The notes beneath the pieces were generated by a model that was given only the letters and a program-made list of their open reading frames with translations, was not told where the DNA came from and did not search any database. The translations under genes and the position numbers were made by a program. Positions 26,526 to 35,067 of a stretch of 64,000 nucleotides of DNA are shown here, piece by piece. Every line of letters begins with the position of its first letter. The stretch's first letter is position 1. The DNA lies in the NCBI RefSeq assembly GCF_024385605.1, contig NZ_JANFOJ010000002.1, positions 1-64,000 on the forward strand. Direction: 5' to 3'. The DNA is from Sporolactobacillus sp. STSJ-5 (GTDB lineage: Bacteria; Bacillota; Bacilli; Bacillales; Sporolactobacillaceae).

Positions 26526-26572
26526 AATGACACCGATGTCGTTATTATAAACGACACTTGTGTCATTTTCAA
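26526..26572 (-). promoter_or_regulatory. MFS-TetR promoter framed by a 42-bp double operator
   Basis: On the minus strand a consensus promoter, TTGAAA (26567-26572), 17-nt spacer, TATAAT (26544-26549). Two 18-bp inverted repeats flank the -10: AACGACACTTGTGTCATT (26550-26567, filling the spacer) and AATGACACCGATGTCGTT (26526-26543). Together they form a near-perfect 42-bp palindrome (26526-26567). It is an ideal TetR-type operator pair. Confidence 0.88.
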
Positions 26573-26893
26573 TGCGTATTTAGAAATAAATTTTGTAAAC
26601 GTATTATGTTGTTTTTATTTCAATGAGCAGCAAATAAGATGAAAAAATAATTCCGTGTTTTAAGATCGTTGAGAATGAAACCGCATAATTGCTGGTTAAT
26701 GTGAATTTCGTCGAAAAATGTGTTAATCTTTTTTTAACAATTCGAAAACGGATTGTAAATCTATTGTGTTCTGTTAAAATGGAAATTGGGCTCTTTTTCA
26801 GTCGTGATGGCATTGAAATTGAATGTTGTAAATTTTTTTCTGTGCGACTCGTTAAAAAAATAATTTTAATTATGATATGGAGAGGTGGACTTT

Positions 26894-27514
26894 GTGCACT
26901 TTTTGTCGAAAAATGACAAGTTTTTGAATATGCTTTCAATCATCTCACTTAATCTAGAGGATGCAGCTAAATTTTTTGATGAAAGTAAAATTAAAAATGA
27001 AGCTGACTTACACGAGTTTTCTCAGAAAATGAAAAACTTTGAACGTAAAGGAGATTCTTACGTTCATGAACTTATCATTGCTCTAAATAAGACCTTTGTC
27101 ACTCCTTTGCAACGTGAAGATATTTTGGAATTAGCAATGAAAATGGACAGTGTCCTGGATGGATTTGAAGAATGGTCAATGCGACTTGAAATATATGGGA
27201 TTTCTCATGCTGATGAATATATGGTTGAGTTTGTCGGCATTTTATATGAATCCTGTAAGGAAATTAATCAGGCCATCACATTGATGAGTAAAAAGAACTT
27301 GTCAGGTATTCGAAACAGCGTCATCAAAATCAATGATTATGAAACTCAGTGCGACGATCTGCTTGTTAAATGCATTACAAATTTATTTAAGAATGAAAAA
27401 GATGCAATTAAGATCATTCAGTATAAAGAATTATACGAAATGTTGGAAAGCGTTGCCGATAGCTGTGAAGATGTTGCCGACACATTGGAAACAATCATGA
27501 TGCGAAACGCATGA
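26894..27514 (+). CDS. DUF47 protein (PhoU-like partner of Pit)
   Basis: A 206-residue, all-helical cytoplasmic protein of the DUF47/YkaA family, related to PhoU. Typical segments are FERKGDSYVHELIIALNKTF, TPLQREDILELAMKMDSVLDG and a C-terminal EMLESVADSCEDVADTLE, the last holding acidic metal-binding repeats. Members are encoded with Pit transporters and are thought to regulate or assist phosphate uptake. The start GTG 26894 lies 8 nt after GGAGAGG; GTG 26885 overlaps the ribosome site. Pit follows 122 nt downstream. Confidence 0.9.
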   Translation: MHFLSKNDKFLNMLSIISLNLEDAAKFFDESKIKNEADLHEFSQKMKNFERKGDSYVHELIIALNKTFVTPLQREDILELAMKMDSVLDGFEEWSMRLEIYGISHADEYMVEFVGILYESCKEINQAITLMSKKNLSGIRNSVIKINDYETQCDDLLVKCITNLFKNEKDAIKIIQYKELYEMLESVADSCEDVADTLETIMMRNA

Positions 27515-27636
27515 TTCCGTCTTTGTGCCCGTTTCTTTGTGGGGAAATCTTTCCGCAATGATTACGATTGAAAATCAATGAATGACTGAGCAATTCCTGA
27601 AAACCACGCATTCATTTTTTACGAGGAAAGGGTTTT

Positions 27637-28650
27637 ATGATCATGGAAAGTTTGTTTGCGTTGACGCTGATGATTGTGTTTTTGGCGTTTATGTTTGATT
27701 TTATTAATGGCTTTCACGATACTGCAAATACGATAGCCACCTCTGTTTCTACACGTGCTTTGCGCCCAAGGGTTGCAATTATTTTGGCAGGTACCATGAA
27801 TTTCCTTGGGGCCATTACATTTACGGGTGTAGCCCAAACAATCAGCAAGGGGGTTATTGACCCATTTACCATTAAAGATGAAACGACTGGTTTAATCATT
27901 GTAATGGCGGCGCTGATCAGCTCAATTTTATGGAATCTTGCAACATGGTATTTAGGTGTGCCCAGCAGTTCGTCTCATGCAATTATCGGTTCCCTGGCGG
28001 GTGCGGGGATATCTGCGCTTGGCTTTGGCTCTTTAAACTATCAAGGATTTATTGAGATTTTCGAAGCGCTGATTTTCTCACCGATTGCGGCGTTTACAAT
28101 TGGCTTTATTGTCATGAAACTTTTCACGCTCATCTTCCATAACTTTTCGTTAGTGAAGACAAATCGTCACTTTAGGATTTTTCAAATATTCACAGCGGCA
28201 TTGCAATCTTTTGCTCATGGAACAAATGATGCTCAGAAAACAATGGGGATTATTACGATGGCTCTGGTGGCATCAAATTATTTGACAAAAGTTGAAATAC
28301 CTATGTGGGTACGTGTTGCTGCCGGACTTGCTATGGCGATGGGAACATCGGTAGGCGGCTGGCGTATTATTCACACGGTAGGAAGTAAAATCATGAAAAT
28401 TCAACCGATTAATGGAGCAGCTGCCGATCTATCTTCTGCTACAATTATTTTTGGATTTACATTTATCCATTTTCCGGTCAGTACAACGCATGTTATTACT
28501 TCTTCTATATTAGGCGTTGGTTCAGCGGAACGTGTTAGAGGCGTAAACTGGGGAATGGCATTGAATATTGTCATCACGTGGGTCATTACGCTGCCTTTTA
28601 CAGCGATTGTTGCTGCTGTGATTTATCGGCTATTGAATTGGATTCTTTAA
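27637..28650 (+). CDS. pit: PiT-family inorganic phosphate transporter
   Basis: A 337-residue membrane protein with about ten helices. Both repeated PiT signatures are present: FINGFHDTANTIATSVSTRAL near residue 25 and FAHGTNDAQKTMGII near residue 190. PiT carriers import metal-phosphate or H+/Na+-coupled phosphate at low affinity. The ATG at 27637 follows GAGGAAAGGGTTTT; ATG 27643 is a near alternative. Paired with the DUF47 gene as in ykaA-ykaB (pit). Confidence 0.95.
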   Translation: MIMESLFALTLMIVFLAFMFDFINGFHDTANTIATSVSTRALRPRVAIILAGTMNFLGAITFTGVAQTISKGVIDPFTIKDETTGLIIVMAALISSILWNLATWYLGVPSSSSHAIIGSLAGAGISALGFGSLNYQGFIEIFEALIFSPIAAFTIGFIVMKLFTLIFHNFSLVKTNRHFRIFQIFTAALQSFAHGTNDAQKTMGIITMALVASNYLTKVEIPMWVRVAAGLAMAMGTSVGGWRIIHTVGSKIMKIQPINGAAADLSSATIIFGFTFIHFPVSTTHVITSSILGVGSAERVRGVNWGMALNIVITWVITLPFTAIVAAVIYRLLNWIL

Positions 28651-28667
28651 TTAAGTATGTTAAATCG

Positions 28668-28693
28668 GCTCGTTGATACGAGCTTCTTTTTTT
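28668..28693 (+). terminator. Terminator after pit
   Basis: GCTCGT-TGAT-ACGAGC followed by TTCTTTTTTT, 18 nt after the pit stop. Confidence 0.8.
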
Positions 28694-28901
28694 ATAAGAT
28701 AAAAGAGTATATAAATAAATGGATAGTTTTTAGAATGAGCTCTGCTGAAAACATGCCGAGCGAGTAATCACAAATAATAAAATTCTTCTCATAGTGGGTT
28801 AATATTTCATGATAACGATTACAAAAAGAGGCAAATAAAAAATGAATGCCGGCCAGAAGCCGGGAAGAGCTAGGGGCGAAAGGAAGTACGGTGACTCTAT
28901 C

Positions 28902-29111
28902 TCAGACCTGTGCGCTTTGAGAAATCGCTGAACATTTTTCTTGAACTTCAACAATCATTAAATCAAGTTCTTGACTGCAAAGTAACGTTTGTTCGGCATA
29001 CAGGCCATACTTTTTAGCGGTATCCAATAAATTTTTCCGCTTATTCTCAATAGCTTCAGAGTAAACGCTACTATTTTCCTGGTAAATAAGTACCTCTGAT
29101 AACTCAGACAT
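28902..29111 (-). CDS. Spo0E-like sporulation aspartyl-phosphate phosphatase
   Basis: A 69-residue helical protein. The core is IENKRKNLLDTAKKYGL...TLLCSQELDLMIV, matching the Spo0E family motif SQELD that holds the catalytic Asp. Family members remove phosphate from Spo0A~P and delay sporulation. ATG 29111 is preceded by AAGGAGGGCTTTTTGTTC; an upstream in-frame ATG at 29141 has no better site. Downstream on the same strand CCGGCTTCTGGCCGG followed by a T-rich stretch (about 28837-28865) may terminate it. Confidence 0.85.
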   Translation of the reverse strand: MSELSEVLIYQENSSVYSEAIENKRKNLLDTAKKYGLYAEQTLLCSQELDLMIVEVQEKCSAISQSAQV

Positions 29112-29261
29112 GAACAAAAAGCCCTCCTTGAGCATCAACATCTAGCAATATTAAATATATTATAGCATGTCTCTTTTGTTTGTCTACCAAATGTAGCAGG
29201 CATAATGAGAATGGGGAGGTTCAGCTAAGAGATTGATCACGTATCGTTGGAGGGAAAGACT

Positions 29262-30131
29262 TTGAAATTATCTGATCTTGAATTAATTACTGTATTATCG
29301 GACGAAGGAAGTATGAGAAAAGCCTCTGAACGACTTTTTGTTTCACAACCTGCATTGAGTCAGAGACTGCAGTCTATTGAGCGCCAATGGAATGCTCAAT
29401 TATTCATTCGATCAAAACGAGGAGTTGTACTAACATCAGAAGGTGAGATTGTCGAACAATTTGCACGGGAAATGCTTGAACGTGCTGCAGAGACACGTGC
29501 CGAGATTCAAACTCATAAATCTGAGATTCATGGTACGTTAAAACTGGCTGTATCATCGGTCAATGGGCAGTATTGGCTTCCTGATGTGCTTAAGGCTTTT
29601 GTTGAACAGCATCCGCTTGTGAAAATCTCCTTGACGACAGGCTGGTCAAGCGAAATATTGGAGCATATGTACCGTGCGGCTTGCCATGTAGCAATTGTTC
29701 GCGGAATGCCGAAATGGGGTGGAGGAAAGCTGCACCTGTTTTCCGATCCGCTTAATTTTGTGGATTCGAAGATTTCAACGTTGGGTGAATTGAATTATGA
29801 AGAAAGACCCTATATTCAATTCCGCAGCGACTCATCCTATGATCAAGTGATCCAGAATTGGTGGCATTCACAAAACCTCAGGGTTCCGGTACGCACAATA
29901 ATGGTTGATCAGATTGAGACGTGTAAACTCATGGTCACACACGGCATTGGTTATTCAGTTCTGCCGTCACTCAGTCTCACGGAACAGGACATCATTAATC
30001 GCATACCGTTGTTAGACGCCCATAGCAATCCTATTTATAGAGAGAATTGGCTGCTGTACGATCAAGAAACGCTTAGCCTTAAACAGGTGCATGCCTTTGT
30101 GAGCCTGGTAAAACATAGACTTTTCACATAA
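29262..30131 (+). CDS. ccpC: LysR-type regulator, CcpC-like
   Basis: A 289-residue LysR regulator. The N-terminal winged helix-turn-helix (1-62) reads LELITVLSDEGSMRKASERLFVSQPALSQRLQSIE; the periplasmic-binding-like effector domain fills 90-285. The position directly upstream of dapH-dapL matches ykuM (ccpC) of B. subtilis, a citrate-responsive regulator of TCA genes. The start is TTG 29262, eight bases after GGAGGG; the in-frame TTG 29247 overlaps that site. The CcpC identity rests on context and remembered similarity. Confidence 0.75.
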   Translation: MKLSDLELITVLSDEGSMRKASERLFVSQPALSQRLQSIERQWNAQLFIRSKRGVVLTSEGEIVEQFAREMLERAAETRAEIQTHKSEIHGTLKLAVSSVNGQYWLPDVLKAFVEQHPLVKISLTTGWSSEILEHMYRAACHVAIVRGMPKWGGGKLHLFSDPLNFVDSKISTLGELNYEERPYIQFRSDSSYDQVIQNWWHSQNLRVPVRTIMVDQIETCKLMVTHGIGYSVLPSLSLTEQDIINRIPLLDAHSNPIYRENWLLYDQETLSLKQVHAFVSLVKHRLFT

Positions 30132-30177
30132 AATTCGATAATATAGCAAGTGAAACGACTAATTAGGAGGAACAAAA

Positions 30178-30888
30178 ATGGAGCAGATGGATGCTTATGA
30201 AATTATTTCATTTTTGAAAAACAGTGTTAAGAAAACACCGGTAAAAGTTTACATAAAAGGCGATTTAGCGTCTTTATCCTTCGGTGAACAGGTTCATGCG
30301 TTTATTAGCGGACATGCAGGTACAATAATAGGCGACTGGCAGGAAATTGAGCCTGTACTCACAGCGAATAAGGACAAGATCGAAGATTATATTGTAGAAA
30401 ATAATGCGCGTAACTCAGCGGTCCCGTTACTTGATCTTAAGGGAATTGAAGCACGTATTGAACCTGGAGCGTTAATTCGTGAAAAAGTTGAAATAGGCAA
30501 ACAAGCAGTTATTATGATGGGAGCCGTCATAAATATTGGCGCAGTAGTCGGGGATGGCACGATGATTGATATGAACGCAGTTCTTGGCGGACGAGCAACG
30601 GTAGGAAAAAATTGTCATATTGGTGCAGGAGCAGTTCTCGCCGGTGTTGTTGAACCGCCTTCCGCACAACCTGTTGTCATCGAGGATGATGTTCTTGTCG
30701 GTGCGAATGCGGTTGTTCTTGAAGGTGTGCATATCGGCAAAGGAGCGGTTGTTGCTGCAGGAGCAATCGTAACAAAAGATGTTCCTGCAAATACCGTAGT
30801 CGTCGGTGCGCCAGCACGTGTGCTGAAAACAATTGATGAGAAGACACGTTCCAAAACAGAAATTATGCAGGACTTGCGTCAATTATAA
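30178..30888 (+). CDS. dapH: Tetrahydrodipicolinate N-acetyltransferase
   Basis: A 236-residue acyltransferase with an N-terminal DapH_N domain (residues 1-85) and a left-handed beta-helix of hexapeptide repeats (about 90-215, such as [20 protein letters not shown]). It acetylates tetrahydrodipicolinate with acetyl-CoA in the acetylase branch of lysine and meso-diaminopimelate synthesis. The length matches B. subtilis YkuQ/DapH exactly. The ATG follows TTAGGAGGAACAAAA. dapL follows 41 nt later. Confidence 0.95.
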   Translation: MEQMDAYEIISFLKNSVKKTPVKVYIKGDLASLSFGEQVHAFISGHAGTIIGDWQEIEPVLTANKDKIEDYIVENNARNSAVPLLDLKGIEARIEPGALIREKVEIGKQAVIMMGAVINIGAVVGDGTMIDMNAVLGGRATVGKNCHIGAGAVLAGVVEPPSAQPVVIEDDVLVGANAVVLEGVHIGKGAVVAAGAIVTKDVPANTVVVGAPARVLKTIDEKTRSKTEIMQDLRQL

Positions 30889-30929
30889 TAAATACGGGTG
30901 ATTGCTCGCATAATGGGAAGGGATCAACA

Positions 30930-32039
30930 ATGGATTATATTGCGATCAGGCGCGCGTTGCACCAGATACCGGAACTTGGATTTGAAGAAGTGGAAACGCA
31001 GGCATTCCTGCTGGATCAAATTAAGAAACTTCCGCAAGATCGAATACAAATAAAAAAGTGGAAAACCGGATTGTTTGTCCACATTTCCGGTACTGATCCT
31101 TCAAGACTCATCGGATTTCGTACTGACATTGACGCGCTCCCGGTCAAAGAAAATACTGGGTACTCGTTTCAGTCAAAGCATGAAGGAAACATGCATGCGT
31201 GTGGGCATGATTTCCATATGACCATTGCACTTGGCGCTCTGGAAAATATTGTACTTCATCCGGTTAAAGAGAATGTCTTATTTATTTTCCAGCCCGCTGA
31301 AGAAGGCCCAGGTGGAGCACTTCCGATGATGGCCAGTGAGGAATTTAAGGCGTGGAAACCGGACTTGATTTTCGCTTTACATGTGTCACCGGATTTTCCG
31401 GCTGGTACAGTTGCCACAAAGGAAGGTATTCTATTTGCTAATACATCCGAATTGTTTATCGACTTCCGTGGAAAAGGCGGACATGCAGCTAATCCGCATC
31501 TGACTCACGATACAATTGTTGCGGCGAGCCAATTTATCGTCGGACTTCAAACAATTGTTGCCCGACGAGTTAATCCGCTTCATTCAGCGGTGCTCACAAT
31601 CGGGAAAATAACAGGCGGCTTTAAACAGAATATTATTGCAGAATATGCCCGCGTTGAAGGTACGATTCGAACATTAAGCCAAGACACCATGACATTGATT
31701 AAAGAGGACATTGAGCGCCATGTAAAGGCAACTGAGATTGCTTACCAATGTAAGGGCGTCATTGATTACGGAGCAAATTATTACCAAGTATTCAACCGCA
31801 AAACATATGTGGATCCATTCATCAGCTTTTGCGAAAAGAACAAATTTCCATATGTGATTTGCGATGACGCAATGACCGGAGAGGATTTTGGCTATTTCTT
31901 AAAAGAATTGCCGGGATTCATGTTCTGGCTTGGTGTTGGGCAAACATCAAGTCTGCATTCTGCTGATTTCAAGCCTGATGAGGCAGCACTTGCCCAAGGA
32001 GTGAAGGTAGTCAGCACCTATATAAGAGATGGCGTTTAA
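30930..32039 (+). CDS. dapL: N-acetyldiaminopimelate deacetylase
   Basis: A 369-residue M20 metallopeptidase-family enzyme that removes acetyl from N-acetyl-L,L-diaminopimelate. Metal ligands appear in MHACGHDFHM, QPAEEGPGGA and near the end in SLHSADF; a dimerisation domain occupies about 170-285. It corresponds to YkuR. The ATG follows GGGAAGGGATCAACA. It forms an operon with dapH, and a terminator follows. Confidence 0.93.
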   Translation: MDYIAIRRALHQIPELGFEEVETQAFLLDQIKKLPQDRIQIKKWKTGLFVHISGTDPSRLIGFRTDIDALPVKENTGYSFQSKHEGNMHACGHDFHMTIALGALENIVLHPVKENVLFIFQPAEEGPGGALPMMASEEFKAWKPDLIFALHVSPDFPAGTVATKEGILFANTSELFIDFRGKGGHAANPHLTHDTIVAASQFIVGLQTIVARRVNPLHSAVLTIGKITGGFKQNIIAEYARVEGTIRTLSQDTMTLIKEDIERHVKATEIAYQCKGVIDYGANYYQVFNRKTYVDPFISFCEKNKFPYVICDDAMTGEDFGYFLKELPGFMFWLGVGQTSSLHSADFKPDEAALAQGVKVVSTYIRDGV

Positions 32040-32057
32040 TTAAATCAGTACATTTCC

Positions 32058-32086
32058 AGAGCGAATTTATTTTTCGCTCTTTTTTT
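32058..32086 (+). terminator. Terminator after dapL
   Basis: AGAGCGAA-TTTATTT-TTCGCTCT followed by TTTTTT. Confidence 0.88.
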
Positions 32087-32280
32087 ATTTCACCTTTAAG
32101 CGTATTAATGGGAGAACAACGTGTAACGTGTTATCATTTATCTTGAATGAATCAAAGAAAATGGGGAATCATATTATTTGATAATATTTATTTTAAATGA
32201 TAATATATTTTACTGATTACATTTATTAATTATTGATACATAAGTATTTTATGCTAATTTAAATTAATTATTAATTAACA
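32087..32280 (+). other. AT-rich upstream region of the peroxiredoxin gene
   Basis: A very AT-rich tract with repeated TGATAATAT-like words (about 32178-32208). No gene or clear operator was found; a PerR box was looked for and not convincingly seen. Confidence 0.4.
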
Positions 32281-32309
32281 TTGACTTAAAATAAAGTCCA
32301 TACTATAAT
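32281..32309 (+). promoter_or_regulatory. Sigma-A promoter of the peroxiredoxin gene
   Basis: TTGACT (32281-32286), 17-nt spacer, TATAAT (32304-32309), about 60 nt before the start codon. Confidence 0.8.
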
Positions 32310-32370
32310 AATGTCATAGCCTCATTTTGAGTGAGGAAAGAAGATAATTTTCAGGAGGAATGATTAAAAT

Positions 32371-32919
32371 ATGGTAGAACGTCTTGTAAGTGCAAAGGCC
32401 CCTTTGTTTAATCTTGATAGTGTGAATGCGGATGGCTCTTTCGGCAAAGCAAATTTGGAAGAGAACATCAAAGCCGGCAAATGGACGATCTTCTTCTTTT
32501 ACCCAATGGATTTCACATTTGTATGTCCGACTGAAATTACTGCCTTCAGTGATCGTTACGATGAATTCAAAGCACTGGGAGCAGATATAATTGGATGTTC
32601 CTGTGATACAATCTATACACACCAAGCATGGATGAAGACTTCAAGAAGAGAAGGCGGCATTGGTAAAATCAACTTCAGTTTAGCTGCAGACCACACACAT
32701 GAAGTTGCTGAAAAATATGGCGTACTCATTCCTGAAGAAGGCGTTGCACTTCGTGGATTGTTTATTATCAGTCCTGAAGGCGATCTTCGCTACTCAGTTG
32801 TTAATGACAATAACATCGGCCGCGACGTTGATGAAACACTTCGTGTACTTCAAGCGCTTCAATCAGGCGGACTGTGCCCGGCAAATTGGCATCCCGGTGA
32901 CGAAACGCTGCATGTGTGA
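32371..32919 (+). CDS. 2-Cys peroxiredoxin (AhpC/TSA family)
   Basis: A 182-residue thiol peroxidase. The peroxidatic Cys52 lies in FVCPTE; the resolving Cys169 lies in GGLCPANW near the C-terminus, so it is a typical 2-Cys enzyme that reduces H2O2 and organic peroxides. It lacks the C-terminal YF extension seen in sensitive Prx. The ATG follows TCAGGAGGAATGATTAAAAT. AhpF is not adjacent, so thioredoxin may be its reductant. Confidence 0.93.
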   Translation: MVERLVSAKAPLFNLDSVNADGSFGKANLEENIKAGKWTIFFFYPMDFTFVCPTEITAFSDRYDEFKALGADIIGCSCDTIYTHQAWMKTSRREGGIGKINFSLAADHTHEVAEKYGVLIPEEGVALRGLFIISPEGDLRYSVVNDNNIGRDVDETLRVLQALQSGGLCPANWHPGDETLHV

Positions 32920-32972
32920 TTTCAGATATTAAAATCAATGATATAAACTGGCAGCTCATTGCTGCTCATAAA

Positions 32973-33008
32973 AAACAGGGTAATCGGCTTAAGATTGCCC
33001 TGTTTCTT
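32973..33008 (+). terminator. Terminator after the peroxiredoxin gene
   Basis: AAACAGGGTAATC pairs with GATTGCCCTGTTT over a 7-nt loop, followed by CTTTG; A-rich on the other side. Confidence 0.8.
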
Positions 33009-33243
33009 TGCGTATAAGAGTTACTGCACTAGATTTCTCCAGGGATCGAGTTCGCTGACGGGTCAGATGTTTAACCAGCCAAGCAATTAAATTTTTATTA
33101 GTCTGAATGAAAGGCTTGGAAGGCAGGTCATTAATGAGCCTATAAAATTCATAATCAGTAGTTCCAAAGATTACAAATAAGAGCGAATGACTTGTTGTTT
33201 GCTCTCGTTCTGATAAAATTGTCGTTATTGTAAAAGATATTTA
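32989..33243 (-). other. Stop-free minus-strand frame without a start codon
   Basis: About 84 codons free of stops on the minus strand end with TAA at 32989-32991, yet no ATG, GTG or TTG codon occurs in the frame. The predicted residues look protein-like (LFVIFGTTDYEFYRLINDL; LIAWLVKHLTRQRTRSLEK). It could be a gene relic or chance. No relative was recognised. Confidence 0.2.
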
Positions 33244-33297
33244 TATTTTTTAACCTGCGTTTTATGCATGGGCAGGGTAGGGAGAGGAAGGCGTACA

Positions 33298-35067
33298 TTG
33301 GAGATATTTAAAAAGCTTAAGCAATTTTATTGGCCGGATCGTCATTATTTGTTCGGCTCACTTTTATTTCTGATACTGAGCAGTGCGATTACAATTGTTT
33401 ATCCGATTGTCTTGCAGCTTACAATTGATCAAGCGGTGATTCGTCAGAGATTTTCACTTGTTCCAATGTTATCTTTAGGATTTGTAATTATCATGGCTGT
33501 TAAGGGATTATCAAGCTATTTCAGCCAGTATTGGGGCGATATGTTCGGAGTGAGTTCGGTTTTTCGCTTGAGAGAAGCACTTTACAAGAAACTGCAGTAT
33601 CTGCCGTATCACTACTATGACAATGCGAAAACCGGAGATTTGATGTCACGTCTGACAGCTGATGTCGAGGGCTTTCGTTTTTTTCTTTCGGCAGGATTTA
33701 CTCAGCTGGTTAATTTTGTTGTTCTTGTAGGATTCAGCCTTGCTCTGATGTTTTATTATTCTTGGGAATTGGCGCTTGTTACTTTAGCAATGACGCCTTT
33801 TCTCTGTGTCAGTGTATTTCGTTTTGATAAACGTGTACATCCGGCATTTCGAAAAATTAGGCGTTCACTTGCAAGCATGAATACACGCGTTCAAGAAAAT
33901 ATTAGCGGCATGAATACAATTAAATCACTCGGACGAGAAAACTTTGAAATTGATCGTTTCGCTAAAAACAATCAAACATACAGAACGAGAAACCTAATAA
34001 CAGCAGATATTTGGGCAAAATACTTTCCACTCATGGAACTGATTGGCAATATCAGCGTGGTTCTGCTGCTTGCTCTTGGTGGTTATTTTGTCATGAGCGG
34101 AAGACTGGCTCCCGGTGCCTTGGTTGCCTTTTTCAGTCTTGTCTGGTATATCATGGATCCGCTGATGAATCTCGGATTTATGATCAATACCTTCTCTCAG
34201 TCGAAAGCGTCGGGAGAACGGTTGCTGCAAATTCTTGATGAAAAAAGCGATATTACGTCACCTGATCACCCTTTTCAAAAAGAACATCTTGCTGGGGATG
34301 TTGCATTCCGTAATGTGTCGCTGATCTACCCGAATGAAAAAACGACAGCACTCAGTCATATAAGCTTCGAAGCGAAATCAGGAAACATTATTGGACTGAT
34401 GGGAGCAACAGGTTCTGGAAAAACAAGCATTACTCAATTAATCGGCAGATTTTATGATACGACCAGCGGCGAGGTATTGGTCGATGGATGCCCGGTTAAA
34501 TCGTATGATTTAAAGTGCCTTAGGAAAAATATCGGCTATGTGTTCCAAGAAAACTTTCTCTTTTCTTCAACCATTCGCGACAATATTGCTTATGGCAAAC
34601 CTGATGCGACACTGGATGAAGTGATCAGAGCGGCAAAGCGTGCTGAGGCGGATGAATTTATACAAAGCCTTCCAAACGGTTATGACACCGTGCTGGGAGA
34701 AAGAGGTATGGGACTGTCCGGTGGTCAAAAACAGCGAATTTCTATTGCACGTGCGCTTCTTGTCAATCCAAGTATTTTAATTCTTGATGATGCAACAAGT
34801 GCCGTCGATATGCGGACGGAAGGATTAATTCAAAAAGCATTCAAAGAATTAATGAAAGGGCGAACAACGTTTATTATTGCCCATCGTATTTCCTCGCTTC
34901 AGATGGCAGATCAAATTCTCGTACTTGAGCATGGACGAATTAAAGAGCGCGGTACGCATAAAGAATTGGTACAGCAAGAAGGAATCTATCGGCGAATTTA
35001 TAATATTCAGTACAAAGATCGCGATCTTGTGAAACAACAAGTCGTCCGAGAAGGGAGAAGTCGATGA
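33298..35067 (+). CDS. Heterodimeric ABC exporter, subunit with degenerate ATPase site
   Basis: A 589-residue half-transporter: six transmembrane helices (1-310), then the ATPase. Walker A is GATGSGKTS and the signature is canonical LSGGQ, but Walker B ends ILILDDATSAVD, with Asp replacing the catalytic Glu. It resembles YfiB-type multidrug or lipid exporters. The TTG 33298 start has AAGG seven bases upstream; an in-frame ATG at 33268 lacks a site. The partner gene overlaps by 4 nt. Substrate unknown; CydDC-like function was considered because a CydB-like gene follows, but the sequence looks like the drug-exporter class. Confidence 0.88.
   Translation: MEIFKKLKQFYWPDRHYLFGSLLFLILSSAITIVYPIVLQLTIDQAVIRQRFSLVPMLSLGFVIIMAVKGLSSYFSQYWGDMFGVSSVFRLREALYKKLQYLPYHYYDNAKTGDLMSRLTADVEGFRFFLSAGFTQLVNFVVLVGFSLALMFYYSWELALVTLAMTPFLCVSVFRFDKRVHPAFRKIRRSLASMNTRVQENISGMNTIKSLGRENFEIDRFAKNNQTYRTRNLITADIWAKYFPLMELIGNISVVLLLALGGYFVMSGRLAPGALVAFFSLVWYIMDPLMNLGFMINTFSQSKASGERLLQILDEKSDITSPDHPFQKEHLAGDVAFRNVSLIYPNEKTTALSHISFEAKSGNIIGLMGATGSGKTSITQLIGRFYDTTSGEVLVDGCPVKSYDLKCLRKNIGYVFQENFLFSSTIRDNIAYGKPDATLDEVIRAAKRAEADEFIQSLPNGYDTVLGERGMGLSGGQKQRISIARALLVNPSILILDDATSAVDMRTEGLIQKAFKELMKGRTTFIIAHRISSLQMADQILVLEHGRIKERGTHKELVQQEGIYRRIYNIQYKDRDLVKQQVVREGRSR

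Noticed and set aside
26700-26800. PhoP box upstream of the DUF47-pit genes
   Set aside because: TTAACA-like words occur, but not as direct repeats with the required 11-bp period.
28830-28928. GC-richer stretch read as a plus-strand riboswitch or 29-residue peptide
   Set aside because: The CCGGC/GCCGG hairpin is better explained as a minus-strand terminator of the Spo0E-like gene; the frame has a weak ribosome site.
32281-32330. Possible PerR box near the peroxiredoxin promoter
   Set aside because: TATAATAATGTCATAG matches only part of the PerR consensus; the symmetric second half is missing.
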